Positions 53,004-62,424 of a stretch of DNA of 64,000 bases are shown here, piece by piece. Numbering within the stretch: position 1 is the stretch's first letter; every line of letters starts with the position of its first letter. The stretch is from Paraburkholderia eburnea (GTDB lineage Bacteria > Pseudomonadota > Gammaproteobacteria > Burkholderiales > Burkholderiaceae): assembly GCF_002917095.1 (NCBI RefSeq), contig NZ_PQGA01000005.1, forward strand, positions 1-64,000, written 5' to 3'. The position numbers were made by a program, and so were the translations under genes. The notes below the pieces were generated by a model, which worked only from the letters and a program-made list of their open reading frames with translations, had not been told where the DNA came from and made no database searches.

Positions 53004-53747
53004 ATGGAGAGTCTTGACGTGCCTCTACATTTCATTGAGCAGATGTCTTCCGTGCTCGACGCCCCCGAGGATTCGGCGTGGTTCGACGCGGTGTCTCAGC
53101 TCGCCAGTTCGTGGGGTTTCGGCCAGGTCATGCTGGCGATCCTGCCTCGTCCCGGCATGCGACTCGAAGACGCATTCATCCGGACAAACTACTCGTCGGC
53201 GTGGCGGCAGGCTTATACCGACCACAACATGGCGTATTTCGACCCGACCGTCGCGCACTGCACGACGCGGTCGTCCCCGCTTATCTGGTCGCCGGAACTG
53301 TTTGCCACCGAGCAGCAGCAAACGATGTACGAAGAAGCACGCTCTCATGGTCTGCGTGCCGGCGTTACCCTGCCGATCCATGGCCCGCGTCAGGAGGCGG
53401 GCATGCTGTGCTTCGTGAACGATGCCAATCCATCGGATTCGTTCTGGCAGGACGTCAACCGTGCGCTGCCGAATCTGGTGCTGCTGCGGGATCTAGTGCT
53501 CGACACCAGCCAGCGGCATCTGGGCGATCATGCCCAGTCCATGATTCCCAAACTCACGCCGCGCGAAAAGGAATGCCTCAAGTGGACTGCGCTTGGCAAG
53601 TCCACCTGGGAGATTTCGCACATCCTCAACTGCTCCGAGGCCGTGGTGAACTTCCACATGAAGAACATTCGCGGGAAGTTCGGCGTGAACTCACGGCGTG
53701 CGGCAGCCGTGATTGCCACCCAGATGGGTCTTATTGACCCGGGCTGA
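53004..53747 (+). CDS. braR: LuxR-family quorum-sensing regulator (BraR-like)
   Basis: A 247-residue protein with an N-terminal autoinducer-binding domain and a C-terminal LuxR helix-turn-helix (LTPREKECLKWTALGKSTWEISHILNCSEAVVNFHMKNIRGKFGVNSRRAA). Conserved ligand-pocket residues are visible in QAYTDHNMAYFDPTV (Tyr, Asp) and SPLIW (Trp). With a convergent RsaL gene and a following LuxI gene, the arrangement matches BraR of Paraburkholderia. Its 3' end overlaps rsaL by 17 bp. Confidence 0.88.
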   Translation: MESLDVPLHFIEQMSSVLDAPEDSAWFDAVSQLASSWGFGQVMLAILPRPGMRLEDAFIRTNYSSAWRQAYTDHNMAYFDPTVAHCTTRSSPLIWSPELFATEQQQTMYEEARSHGLRAGVTLPIHGPRQEAGMLCFVNDANPSDSFWQDVNRALPNLVLLRDLVLDTSQRHLGDHAQSMIPKLTPREKECLKWTALGKSTWEISHILNCSEAVVNFHMKNIRGKFGVNSRRAAAVIATQMGLIDPG

Positions 53748-54057
53748 GCATCATCATCGACGACGGCACGTCCGGGCGGCGTAGCACGCGCTCGGCGCGG
53801 CCCAGATCGCCGTCGGAAATCGTCTTGTTGAAGTAAAGCCCCAGCAGGATCGACACCGGCGGCGGGATTTCCGCGCCCGATTCAAACCGGCTGCCACGCG
53901 ACTGCGTCACGCCGAACCGCGCCCAGAAGCGGCGCTGGCTCTCCTTCTTCTTTTTCCGATACGCGATGATCAGGACACGGTCGATTACCGACGACAGGTC
54001 CCCTGCATTGTGAAGGGAGTTCGTGCCCGCCTGCCATTGATTGTCCAGAAGTTCCAT
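53731..54057 (-). CDS. rsaL: RsaL-like quorum-sensing repressor
   Basis: A 108-residue protein with a helix-turn-helix segment RRFWARFGVTQSRGSRFESG, closely like RsaL, which represses the lactone synthase gene and creates homeostasis in the signal level. It lies between the luxR- and luxI-type genes on the opposite strand, the canonical position. The start at 54057 follows a weak GCGAGA. Confidence 0.85.
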   Translation of the reverse strand: MELLDNQWQAGTNSLHNAGDLSSVIDRVLIIAYRKKKKESQRRFWARFGVTQSRGSRFESGAEIPPPVSILLGLYFNKTISDGDLGRAERVLRRPDVPSSMMMLSPGQ

Positions 54058-54136
54058 TTTGTATCTCGCTGTCAGTTATGCCTGTTGATTGACTGCCGCC
54101 CCGCCATTCTCCAGAACTGCCCCTCTCTGCGCACCT

Positions 54137-54152
54137 ACCTATCTGGATAGGT
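54137..54152. promoter_or_regulatory. Putative lux box upstream of the synthase gene
   Basis: ACCTATCTGGATAGGT is a perfect 16-bp palindrome. TATATT lies at 54160-54165, so the box would overlap the -35 of a promoter for the synthase, the usual site for LuxR-type activation. It may equally be bound by RsaL. Confidence 0.65.
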
Positions 54153-54226
54153 GTTTTTTTATATTCATAACGCATAGCTTTCGATCCATACCGCTGCCCC
54201 TCCACACGAACAAAGGGAGAGTTGTC

Positions 54227-54817
54227 ATGCAAGCTGCGATTCGGATCGGACTGCGTCAGGAATTCGACAACGAGGACATTAACGAGATGTACAGGCTGCG
54301 TGCACGGGTTTTCCGTGACCGCATGGGCTGGGATATTCCCACCATCGCCGGCATGGAAATCGATGGCTACGACGCGCTCGGCCCCCACTACATGCTGATC
54401 CAGGATGGGGGCGGCAAGGTTCGCGGCTGCTGGCGCCTCATGCCCACGGAGGGCCCCAACATGCTGCGCGACACGTTCCCCCAGCTTCTGCACGGCAACG
54501 ATGCGCCAACGGGGCGCAACATCTGGGAACTGAGCCGTTTCGCCATCGAATCCAGTAACGAACACGCCTTCGGCTTCGCGGAAGTGACGATGCGCGCGAT
54601 CCATTCGCTGGTCTGGTTTGCCGACCGCATGGGGATTTCGCGCTATGTGACCGTCACGACGACACCGATCGAACGCATGCTGCGCCGTACCGGCATCGAA
54701 GTCGGCCGCCTGGGCGCGCCGGTGCGTATCGGCGTGGAAAACGCCGTCGCACTGGAGATCGCTGTCAGCAACCAGACGCGCAATGCGCTGTTCGGTCAGA
54801 TGGCCGACGCCGCCTGA
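54227..54817 (+). CDS. braI: Acyl-homoserine-lactone synthase (BraI-like)
   Basis: A 196-residue LuxI-family enzyme: MYRLRARVFRDRMGWDIP carries the conserved Arg, Phe and Trp, followed by EIDGYDALGPHYMLI, RGCWRLMPTEGPNML and the ELSRFAIE block. It makes N-acyl-homoserine lactone; BraI enzymes mainly give 3-oxo-C14-HSL, but the product here is inferred. GGGAGA precedes the ATG at 54227. Confidence 0.92.
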   Translation: MQAAIRIGLRQEFDNEDINEMYRLRARVFRDRMGWDIPTIAGMEIDGYDALGPHYMLIQDGGGKVRGCWRLMPTEGPNMLRDTFPQLLHGNDAPTGRNIWELSRFAIESSNEHAFGFAEVTMRAIHSLVWFADRMGISRYVTVTTTPIERMLRRTGIEVGRLGAPVRIGVENAVALEIAVSNQTRNALFGQMADAA

Positions 54818-54969
54818 CGGAGTCGGAATCGATCCTGCTTTTCGTGTCGCGATCCGCGGCACCCGTCAACTAGCTTACATTTTTGTCTGACGAATTGTGC
54901 CAGAGGTGGCCGAAACCACCGCAGCGGGCGGATCGCTTACACGGAATTCAAGTGAGATAAAAACGACAA

Positions 54970-56565
54970 TTAGTCGGATTGAGCTGGTGCATTTGCCGCT
55001 GCAGGCGCGGCGGCGCGGCTGAAACGGATATGCGAAATGCGGCGCACGCACAGCGCCGCAACCATTGCGGCAAAGCCCGTCAAGCCGATACCCAGATGAA
55101 TGGCGTCGACCAGCACATGCCGCACCGCCTCGATCAGCGCCGCGCCGTCGAGCCCTGCCGCCTTCATATGCTGCGTCAGGGCGTCGCGCAGCGCCGCATC
55201 GATCAGCACGCGCGGATCCGATAGTTGCGGCTGCCAGCGCGCCGTCCCCGGTGCGCCCAGCACGGCAAGCGCGTCGCCGACGCCTGCCGCATAGCGATGG
55301 TTCACGATCGTCGCCACGATGCTCGTCCCGAGCATACCGCCCACCATGCGCGTCGATTGCAGCAGCGCCGTGGTAATGCCGAAGCGCTCACGCCCGGCGA
55401 TTTCCTGCCCGAAGATATTGAGATTGTTCAGGATGAAGCCGAGCCCGACGCCCACCGCGGCCATCGAGAGTTCGAGCCACAAATAGGAAGTCGTGCGCGT
55501 CGTAAACGCCAGCCCTACCGAAGCCGCCACCAGCAGGCCGAACCCCACGCTCAGGATGGCGGTCGGTTTTTTCAGGTGAATCACGATGCGCGTGTTGACG
55601 AGGCTGCCAAGTGCGATACACGCCGCGATAGGCGTCGCCAGCAGACCGGCTTCCTGCGGCGAAAGCCCAAAGCCGCCTTGCAACAGCAGCGGCGCGAAGA
55701 AAATCAGCGAGAACATGACGAAGCCGGACAGCGTCGACAACGTAAACAGCGTGACGAGTTGCGGATCGCGAAAGAGATCAAGCGGAATGATCGGGTGCGT
55801 GGCGCGCCGCTCGCAGACGAGCAACGCCGCAGCGCCGATCAGCACGAACACGATCAGCACCAGATTGCCGGGCGTGAAGCCTTCCTTCGGCACCGCCTCG
55901 ATGACGGTCTGAAAACCGCCCAGCACGAGCGCGACCAGCACAGCGCCGGTCCAGTCGATACGCACCTCGCCCGTGCGCGCGGGACGATACGCGGGCAAAT
56001 GCGCCCAAATGAAGTACAGCGCCAGCGCGCCCACCGGCAGATTCACCATAAAGGTCGAGCGCCAGCCGAAATGCTCGGAGAGCCAGCCGCCCAGCGACGG
56101 CCCCGCCGCCGTGCCAATGCCGTAAGCCGCCGCCATCACCACCTGCCAACGCACCCGCGCACGCGGGTCCGGGAAGAGATCGGGAATCGAGGCAAACGCG
56201 GTGCCCACCATCATCCCGCCGCCGACGCCCTGCAACGCGCGCGCCGCCGCCAGAAAGCGCATGTCGGTCGCCAGCCCGCACAGCACCGAAGCGAGCGTAA
56301 ACACGATCACCGCCGCCAGCACGAAGCGCTTGCGCCCAAAATAATCGCCGAGCCGGCCGAACACCGGCACGGTTACGACCGACGCCAGCAGATAAGCGCT
56401 CGCGATCCACGCGTAATACTGGAAGCCGTGCAGTTCCGCGACGATCGATGGCAATGCGGTACTGACCACGGTCTGGTCGAGCGCGACCAGCATATTGACG
56501 AGGCCGATGCCGAGCATGGCCAGCAGCGCGTCGCGAAACGGCAAGGGGGAATGGGTAGAAGTCAC
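54970..56565 (-). CDS. DHA2-family MFS drug exporter (EmrB/QacA type)
   Basis: A 531-residue, 14-helix transporter. LVALDQTVVSTALPSIVAEL in the first helix and GRLGDYFGRKR in the 2-3 loop are DHA2 signatures. The best start appears to be GTG at 56565, which gives a short N-terminus before helix 1; no good Shine-Dalgarno sequence is seen, so the exact start is uncertain. Probably multidrug export. No regulator is adjacent. Confidence 0.85.
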   Translation of the reverse strand: MTSTHSPLPFRDALLAMLGIGLVNMLVALDQTVVSTALPSIVAELHGFQYYAWIASAYLLASVVTVPVFGRLGDYFGRKRFVLAAVIVFTLASVLCGLATDMRFLAAARALQGVGGGMMVGTAFASIPDLFPDPRARVRWQVVMAAAYGIGTAAGPSLGGWLSEHFGWRSTFMVNLPVGALALYFIWAHLPAYRPARTGEVRIDWTGAVLVALVLGGFQTVIEAVPKEGFTPGNLVLIVFVLIGAAALLVCERRATHPIIPLDLFRDPQLVTLFTLSTLSGFVMFSLIFFAPLLLQGGFGLSPQEAGLLATPIAACIALGSLVNTRIVIHLKKPTAILSVGFGLLVAASVGLAFTTRTTSYLWLELSMAAVGVGLGFILNNLNIFGQEIAGRERFGITTALLQSTRMVGGMLGTSIVATIVNHRYAAGVGDALAVLGAPGTARWQPQLSDPRVLIDAALRDALTQHMKAAGLDGAALIEAVRHVLVDAIHLGIGLTGFAAMVAALCVRRISHIRFSRAAAPAAANAPAQSD

Positions 56566-56878
56566 GGGTAGGAATGCTGCAACGCGGGAGTGCGAAAGAG
56601 ACGCAACGATAGCGGCCAGGCGTTGCCCGCGCAACAAGACGAAATCGCCCCACTGCGCTGCGGCGGGCCGGACCCGCCAGCTTATCCCGATAGAGCACCG
56701 CCGTGGCCATCCGACGCACCTCCTCTTGATCTCCTTCATCCGACTTCCACATTTCATACAGCGGCGCTGCATCTTTCGGGCCGATCCATTAAGCTCAGCA
56801 GAGATCGATACGGGCCGTGCAAGACCGCCAGCGCGCGCTTTGGCGGCGGCGCATCCCATCAACTCAAGCGGAGGTTCC
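56566..56878. other. Intergenic region, no gene recognised
   Basis: A 313-bp divergent region between the exporter and uspA. TTGATCTCCTTCAT at about 56725 recalls half an FNR site, but the second half does not match. No other structure stands out. Confidence 0.35.
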
Positions 56879-57349
56879 ATGTACAAACGCATTCTGGTCG
56901 CGGTCGACGGTAGCGAAACGTCACGCCGCGCGTTCGAAGCCGCGCTCGACCTGGCGAAAGCGATGGGCTCGACACTGCAGCCGTTCTATGTGGTCGAGAA
57001 CACACCGATGTATTTCGACGCGCCCGGCTACGATCCGTCGATCCTGCGCAACCAGATGATTGCCCAGGGCAAAGAACTCGCCGAGGACATGGACAAGGCG
57101 ATGAGCGAGCGCGGTGTACAAGGCGCCATGGTGACGGGCGAAGCTTCCTCGCTCGACGACGTCCCCACGCTGGTGCTCAACGCCGCGAAGGCTCAGGGCG
57201 CCGACCTGATCGTGATGGGTACGCACGGACGACGCGGTTTCCAGCGCCTGATCCTCGGCAGCGTGGCCGAGCGCTGCGTACGTCAATCGGCGCTGCCCGT
57301 CCTGCTGATTCCGACAGCCGCTGGTTCGACCCAGACGGGCGCTGAATAA
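56879..57349 (+). CDS. Universal stress protein UspA family
   Basis: A 156-residue single-domain Usp protein. MYKRILVAVDGSETSRRAFE at the start and GTHGRRGFQRLILGSVAE with the G-2x-G-9x-GS ATP-binding motif show the ATP-binding subclass. GGAGG precedes the ATG. The next gene encodes an FNR regulator, so a role in low-oxygen survival is plausible. Confidence 0.93.
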   Translation: MYKRILVAVDGSETSRRAFEAALDLAKAMGSTLQPFYVVENTPMYFDAPGYDPSILRNQMIAQGKELAEDMDKAMSERGVQGAMVTGEASSLDDVPTLVLNAAKAQGADLIVMGTHGRRGFQRLILGSVAERCVRQSALPVLLIPTAAGSTQTGAE

Positions 57350-57524
57350 AAAGATAAACCTCCGATTCATGCCTTTTGCAACCAGCTTGCGCCTGATCAT
57401 TTTCCGCGAAAGCGGCTTCTGACAAGGCGCAAGCGTCGGCATCTCAAAAGCGCGGCGTTTTGTCGCCTTTTTAAGATTTAAACGCAGTCAAGATTGCTCC
57501 GGAACCGATCACAGGAGCGATACG

Positions 57525-58277
57525 ATGCTGCACCCGACCGTCTCTCACACCACCGTGCGCCGGGGCGCGCGCACGCCCCCGGCCAGCCCGCGCACCACCG
57601 CGCGCTGCTCAAGCTGCGCGATGCGGCATCTGTGCATGCCTCAGGGTCTGGCGCAGGATGATCTGCCGAAACTCGAAGCGCTCATCTGCAACGCGCGCAG
57701 CGTGCGGCGCGGCGAATCGCTCTATCGCGCCGGCGACCCGTTCGACACGCTCTATGCCGTGCGTTCCGGTTCGCTCAAGACCGTCATGGCCCATCGCGAT
57801 GGCCGCGAACAGGTCACGGGCCTGCGCCTCGCGGGCGACCCCCTCGGCATTGACGGCATCAGCACGGAATTCCACACCTGGAGCGCCGCGGCGCTCGAGG
57901 ACAGCTCCGTTTGCATCATTCCCTACTCGGCGCTCAAGCATATGTGCCGCGAAACCAGCGCGATGCAGGACCGGCTGCACCGCCTGATGAGCGAACAGCT
58001 GATCCGCGAGTCGTCGCAGATGATGGTGCTCGGCTCGCTTTCCGCCGACGAGCGCGTCGCCGCCTTCCTGCTCGACGTGTCGGAGCGCAACGGCCAGCGC
58101 GGCTACTCGTATGCGGAATTCAACCTGCGCATGACGCGCGAGGACATGGGCAGCTATCTTGGCATGACGCTCGAAACGGTCAGCCGTACCTTGTCAAGAT
58201 TTCAAAAGCGCGGCCTGATCGACGCCCAGGGCAAACTCATCCGCATCATCGACCTCGAAGGCTTGCGTCATCTTTGA
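57525..58277 (+). CDS. fnr: FNR-type transcriptional regulator
   Basis: A 250-residue Crp/FNR-family protein. Four cysteines for a [4Fe-4S] cluster are visible: CSSCAMRHLC near residues 28-37 and Cys in DSSVCIIP. The recognition helix has LETVSRTLSRF (E-x-x-S-R), the FNR specificity pattern. It is expected to sense oxygen and to control microaerobic genes such as the upstream uspA and possibly the ba3 oxidase cluster, though no perfect FNR box was found there. Confidence 0.92.
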   Translation: MLHPTVSHTTVRRGARTPPASPRTTARCSSCAMRHLCMPQGLAQDDLPKLEALICNARSVRRGESLYRAGDPFDTLYAVRSGSLKTVMAHRDGREQVTGLRLAGDPLGIDGISTEFHTWSAAALEDSSVCIIPYSALKHMCRETSAMQDRLHRLMSEQLIRESSQMMVLGSLSADERVAAFLLDVSERNGQRGYSYAEFNLRMTREDMGSYLGMTLETVSRTLSRFQKRGLIDAQGKLIRIIDLEGLRHL

Positions 58278-58332
58278 AGCGTCCGCACCCGGCCGCTACG
58301 CGGCCTTGATGCGGGCTTCATCCGTTTTTCGT

Positions 58333-58359
58333 ACGCGCCGCCCCTTTCGGGCGGCGCGT
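58333..58359 (+). terminator. Hairpin after fnr
   Basis: ACGCGCCGCCC and GGGCGGCGCGT form an 11-pair stem with a five-base loop, 55 bp beyond the fnr stop. No long T-run follows. Confidence 0.5.
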
Positions 58360-58448
58360 TCGCTATGACAGCTGAACGCGCGTTGGCACAACTCCTGCGC
58401 AGCGGTTACATTCTCAAACACACCGCTCACGTCAGGAGACTCGCCGCA

Positions 58449-59753
58449 ATGCAGCTCCCGCTCACGCCCACGCTCGCCGCCCGGCTCGCCGAAGCCCGCG
58501 CCGCCAGCGACGCCCTCTTCGACATCGTCAAGCCCGACTTCCTGTATGAGCGCCCGATTCGCGAGCGCCACCGAATCGTGTTCTATATCGGCCACCTGGA
58601 AGCGTTCGATCGCAACCTGTTCGATCAGCGGCTGTTCCACCTGCCGTCGAGCGATGCCCGCCTCGACCAGTTGTTCGCTTTCGGCATCGATCCCGTCGAT
58701 GGCGCACTGCCGACCGATACGCCCGCCGACTGGCCACGCATGAACGAAGTCCGCGCCTACGCGCGCGACGCGCGCGCGCGCATCGACGAGCAACTCGCCG
58801 CGCTCGATCTGCCGCATGATTCGCCGCAACACGATACGCCGGCCAGGCTGCTCAACGTGGCGATCGAACACCGCCTGATGCATGTCGAAACGTTGGCTTA
58901 CATGCTCCATCAACTGCCGTTTGCGCAGAAACAGGCGCCGGCTGGCGCGCGCGAAATCGCGGACCATCTGTATACCGCAAAGCCCGCGATGGTCAGTGTG
59001 CCGGCTGGCCGCACCGAACTCGGCATGACGCGCGAGCGCGGCGTGTTTGGCTGGGACAACGAGTTTGGCGAAGAGCAGGTGGAAGTGCCGGCGTTCGAGA
59101 TCGACCGCTATATGGTGTCCAACGGCGCGTTCCTCGATTTTGTCGCCGATGGTGGATATCGGCGCAAGGACTTGTGGGACGACGCCAACTGGGCGTGGAA
59201 AGAGGCTGAGGGCATCGAACATCCGGTGTTCTGGGTGCGCGATGCCGGCGGGGCTGATGGGGCTGACAGCGCCTGGCGTCTGCGGACGATGTTCGAGGAT
59301 ATGCCGTTGCCGCTTGCGTGGCCGGTCTACGTCAGCCACGCCGAGGCAAGCGCATTCGCGCGCTGGCGCGGCGTATGTCTGCCGAGCGAGGCTCAGTGGC
59401 AGCGCGCGGCGCATGGCGCATTGCCGGGCGCGACGGATAACTTCGATTTCCGCAACTGGAACCCGGTAGCCGTGGACGCTTCGCCGGATAGCGCGAGCAC
59501 GTGGGGCGTTGAAGGGCTTTACGGAAACGGCTGGGAATGGACCTCGACGGTGTTCGGGCCACTGCCGGGATTCGAGGCGTTTCCGTTTTACGAAGGGTAT
59601 TCGGCCAACTTCTTCGACGGTCAGCACTACGCAATGAAAGGCGGATCTTCCCGCACTGCGGCCTGCATGTTGAGGCCGACATTCCGCAACTGGTTTCAAC
59701 CCAGATATCAATATGTTTATGCGGGATTCCGGTGTGTGGGCCGTGACAAATAA
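58449..59753 (+). CDS. EgtB/SenA-like nonheme iron sulfoxide or selenoneine synthase
   Basis: A 434-residue protein with an N-terminal DinB-like helical domain and a C-terminal formylglycine-enzyme-type domain (WEGVEGLYGNGWEWTS region, MLRPTFRNWF). Iron ligands are seen as His in FYIGHLEAF and the HxxxHxE element EHRLMHVETL. The family includes EgtB (ergothioneine) and SenA (selenoneine). The GHLEAFD and LFAFGIDPVDG segments recall SenA-type proteins more than mycobacterial EgtB, as far as I remember them. No egtD, senB or senC lies in the window. ATG 58449 has AGGAG 11 bases upstream. Confidence 0.8.
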   Translation: MQLPLTPTLAARLAEARAASDALFDIVKPDFLYERPIRERHRIVFYIGHLEAFDRNLFDQRLFHLPSSDARLDQLFAFGIDPVDGALPTDTPADWPRMNEVRAYARDARARIDEQLAALDLPHDSPQHDTPARLLNVAIEHRLMHVETLAYMLHQLPFAQKQAPAGAREIADHLYTAKPAMVSVPAGRTELGMTRERGVFGWDNEFGEEQVEVPAFEIDRYMVSNGAFLDFVADGGYRRKDLWDDANWAWKEAEGIEHPVFWVRDAGGADGADSAWRLRTMFEDMPLPLAWPVYVSHAEASAFARWRGVCLPSEAQWQRAAHGALPGATDNFDFRNWNPVAVDASPDSASTWGVEGLYGNGWEWTSTVFGPLPGFEAFPFYEGYSANFFDGQHYAMKGGSSRTAACMLRPTFRNWFQPRYQYVYAGFRCVGRDK

Positions 59754-60267
59754 AGCATAAATTGTATTAGCCGGGACTCGGTCTGACTGGTAGTCAGGCC
59801 GATAGAGAAGAAGCGATCAATGGGGAATGAGTTTCTCCTTGGCTAATTCCAGCGAACGGAGTCGGTTTTCAACTAGAGCAGGACGCTCAAGACGCGAGTT
59901 CCAACGGCGCCTTTATTTAAATATCGTTATATCCATAAATATATTTCGATGTCGATTTATCCAAAGATCTTGCCAGTGCGGTATTCGACAAAGCGCTTCT
60001 TCAAACATCACGCGACCGCACGACTTGAGTGCTCAACGTGACCAACCGTGTCTATTACGTGTCGACGCCGTTCGCGCGAGTCTCGGACTTGATTTCTGAG
60101 TTTGTACGAATCGGAAGCATTAGACCGCGCCGTTTCAACTGTACTCTATCGAACCCCGTCAATGTGTGCATACCGGCTCGAACTGTGTTCTTTTAATCTG
60201 TCTCCATGATGCGCCGCCCCATTCGGCGGCGCGCCCAATCTGGAGTCTGAAGAATGACAGGAGTCAT
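59754..60267. other. Low-GC intergenic region with two hairpins
   Basis: A 514-bp stretch clearly AT-richer than the neighbours, with no plausible gene. TCGGTCTGACT at 59778 pairs imperfectly with AGTCAGGCCGA (ends 59801) just after the upstream gene and may terminate it. GCGCCGCC (60211-60218) pairs with GGCGGCGC (60225-60232) shortly before the LysR start. AACTGTACTCT occurs at 60137 and a variant at 60181. Confidence 0.45.
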
Positions 60268-61248
60268 ATGTCGAGGCACGGCTTACCCGCGCCAGATAGC
60301 ATCAGCACGCGCAAGCGCGCCGTTCATGGCAAGGAGCGGCGCTTGAACCTGCTCGAAGCCATGCGAATCTACGTGAGAGTGGTCGAGCGCGGCAGTATTT
60401 CCGGCGCGGCGCGCGATCTGGATATCGGTCAGCCCGCCGTGAGCGAACGCATCGAGCGACTGGAAAAGTATCTTGGCTGCCAATTGCTGCTGCGCAACGC
60501 CCGCACGTTCCAGTGCACGCCGGAAGGGTCGATCTTCCACGAACGCAGCAAGTCCGTGCTCGGCGCCGTCGAGCAAGCACTCGCCGAAGTGGCGAACGAC
60601 GAACATGTCGTCAAGGGAACGATCCGCATCGCCGCGCCGCATTGCTTTGGCGAGACCATCTTGCCAGAAGGGCTCAAACGCGTGATGGCCAGCTATCCGC
60701 GGCTAGATATCGAACTGGCGCTCAATGACAAGATCGCGGATCTCGTGACGGAAGGCGTGGATATTTCGTTTCGCCTCGGCCCGCTTGGCGACAGCGCGTA
60801 TATCGCGTGGCCGCTCGGGCAGATCCGGCGATGGCTGGTCGCGTCGCCCGACTATTTGAAGCAACATGATCCGATTAATTCTCCCGTTCAACTCGCGAAT
60901 CATAGCTTTATTCGCGTGAAGGGCACGTTCGATTCTGACCAGTTGCCGCTCACGTCCGACGCACATATCGTCGATAGCGTAACGATTCGGACTGCCATCA
61001 AAACAACACACTGGCGGCCGATGTTTGAGATGGTGCTGGCCGGCGTAGGTATCGGCGTGCTGGAAGAACCCGCTGCGACGACTGCGATTGCCGATGGCCG
61101 CCTCGTGCGGATTCTGCCCGGTTACGACGTGCCGCCGCTTGCGCTGAATTTGCTGATCCGGCCTCAGCGCCCGGTGCCGGCGCGCGTGCGCAAGATCGTC
61201 GACACCTTGAAAGCCTTCGTCACCGAAGCGCTACAGGCCGAACAATAG
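60268..61248 (+). CDS. LysR-family transcriptional regulator
   Basis: A 326-residue LysR protein with a ~30-residue N-terminal extension before the winged helix (LEAMRIYVRVVERGSISGAARDLDIGQPAVSERIERLEKYLG). The effector domain is of the DsdC/AaeR-like type. AGGAG is close to the ATG at 60268. No divergent operon is present, so the target is unknown. Confidence 0.88.
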   Translation: MSRHGLPAPDSISTRKRAVHGKERRLNLLEAMRIYVRVVERGSISGAARDLDIGQPAVSERIERLEKYLGCQLLLRNARTFQCTPEGSIFHERSKSVLGAVEQALAEVANDEHVVKGTIRIAAPHCFGETILPEGLKRVMASYPRLDIELALNDKIADLVTEGVDISFRLGPLGDSAYIAWPLGQIRRWLVASPDYLKQHDPINSPVQLANHSFIRVKGTFDSDQLPLTSDAHIVDSVTIRTAIKTTHWRPMFEMVLAGVGIGVLEEPAATTAIADGRLVRILPGYDVPPLALNLLIRPQRPVPARVRKIVDTLKAFVTEALQAEQ

Positions 61249-61434
61249 ACGCAACCGACGGGACCGCATGGGCTTCGGACACGCGGCCGAAAATCGCCCG
61301 TCCCGTCGGCATGTCCTTGTCATCCGATACTTAGCATCGCGCGAAAAACAGCGCCTTTGCACGCGCCGGGGCTGCAATAGCACTCAAGTTTGCGCTCCAC
61401 AGGCCGTTGACCCTCGGATCGACGGCCACTACGG

Positions 61435-62424
61435 ATGCAAGCCTTGTCCCCCAACCCTGACGAATTCAATCGCGATTCCAGCGATTCGCCCATCATCGAA
61501 TGGCTGTTGCACGACGATCAGGTCATGCGCGAGTGTTTCCGCCATGCCGCAGCCATTCTCAAAACGGTCACGGAAGCCTCGATTACGGCGGTACTCTTGC
61601 TCGACGCCGAGCATCAGCACTATCGCGCCGAGGTCGGTTTGTCGGTGCATCCCATTCCCCGGCGGCAGTCGCTGAGCCACTACGCCGTGCAGGGCGACGC
61701 ACTATTCGTGGTCGAGGACGCGCGTCAGGATCCCCGCTTTACGCATTGCCTGCTGGTACGCGCCGCCCCGTTCGTGCGCTTCTACGCAGCCATTCCGCTG
61801 CGCGCGCCGGGCGGCGAGCTTGTCGGTGCGCTCTGCGCGATGGACGGCGCACCGCGCGCGCTCCCACAGGCGCACCACGCCGTATTCGAGCATCTGCGCG
61901 CCATTGTCGAAAATGATCTGAGACTGCGTTGCGCCACCGCTACCGACCCTGTCACACGTTTATTCAACCGGCGATTCATGATGGAAAGCGTGCGCCAAAA
62001 GTGGCGCGAGGCCGCGCCCGACGACTGGCTGGCCGCAGTCATGGTCGATATCGACTATTTCAAGCAGTTCAACGACACGTACGGCCATCCAGCGGGCGAT
62101 GTCTGTCTGCAACGGGTCGCTGCCGTCCTGCAAACCATCGCCGACGAAAATCAGGCGATTGCGGGCCGCATGGGCGGCGAGGAATTCGGACTGCTATTGA
62201 GTGGCCTGCCGCTTCACTCCGTCCCGCCGATACTCGAACAGTTGCGCAGCGGCGTCATGGCGCTTGGCATCGCGCACCGCCATTCGCAAGCGGGTGTCGT
62301 AACCGTGAGTGTCGGCGCGGCGATAACGAAAGGCTCGACCAGTAGCCAGGCGGCCTTCGCCGCCGCCGATCTGGCGCTCTATCGCGCCAAACATGCGGGC
62401 CGTAATGCAGTCGTCATTCATTGA
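61435..62424 (+). CDS. GAF-GGDEF diguanylate cyclase
   Basis: A 329-residue soluble protein with an N-terminal GAF domain (about residues 30-165) and a GGDEF domain with the intact site GRMGGEEFG and metal-binding VDIDYFKQFNDTYGHPAGD. The position of the I-site has ENQA instead of RxxD, so product feedback inhibition is not expected, unlike the MASE2 cyclase at 15.8 kb. Confidence 0.92.
   Translation: MQALSPNPDEFNRDSSDSPIIEWLLHDDQVMRECFRHAAAILKTVTEASITAVLLLDAEHQHYRAEVGLSVHPIPRRQSLSHYAVQGDALFVVEDARQDPRFTHCLLVRAAPFVRFYAAIPLRAPGGELVGALCAMDGAPRALPQAHHAVFEHLRAIVENDLRLRCATATDPVTRLFNRRFMMESVRQKWREAAPDDWLAAVMVDIDYFKQFNDTYGHPAGDVCLQRVAAVLQTIADENQAIAGRMGGEEFGLLLSGLPLHSVPPILEQLRSGVMALGIAHRHSQAGVVTVSVGAAITKGSTSSQAAFAAADLALYRAKHAGRNAVVIH

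Noticed and set aside
54137..54165. The lux-box palindrome plus T-run as a terminator
   Set aside because: A hairpin would have a stem of only about five pairs with a four-base loop, and no rightward gene ends before it; a regulator site in the synthase promoter explains it better.
56724..56740. FNR box before uspA
   Set aside because: TTGAT is present but the second half reads TTCAT instead of ATCAA, so the site is not supported.
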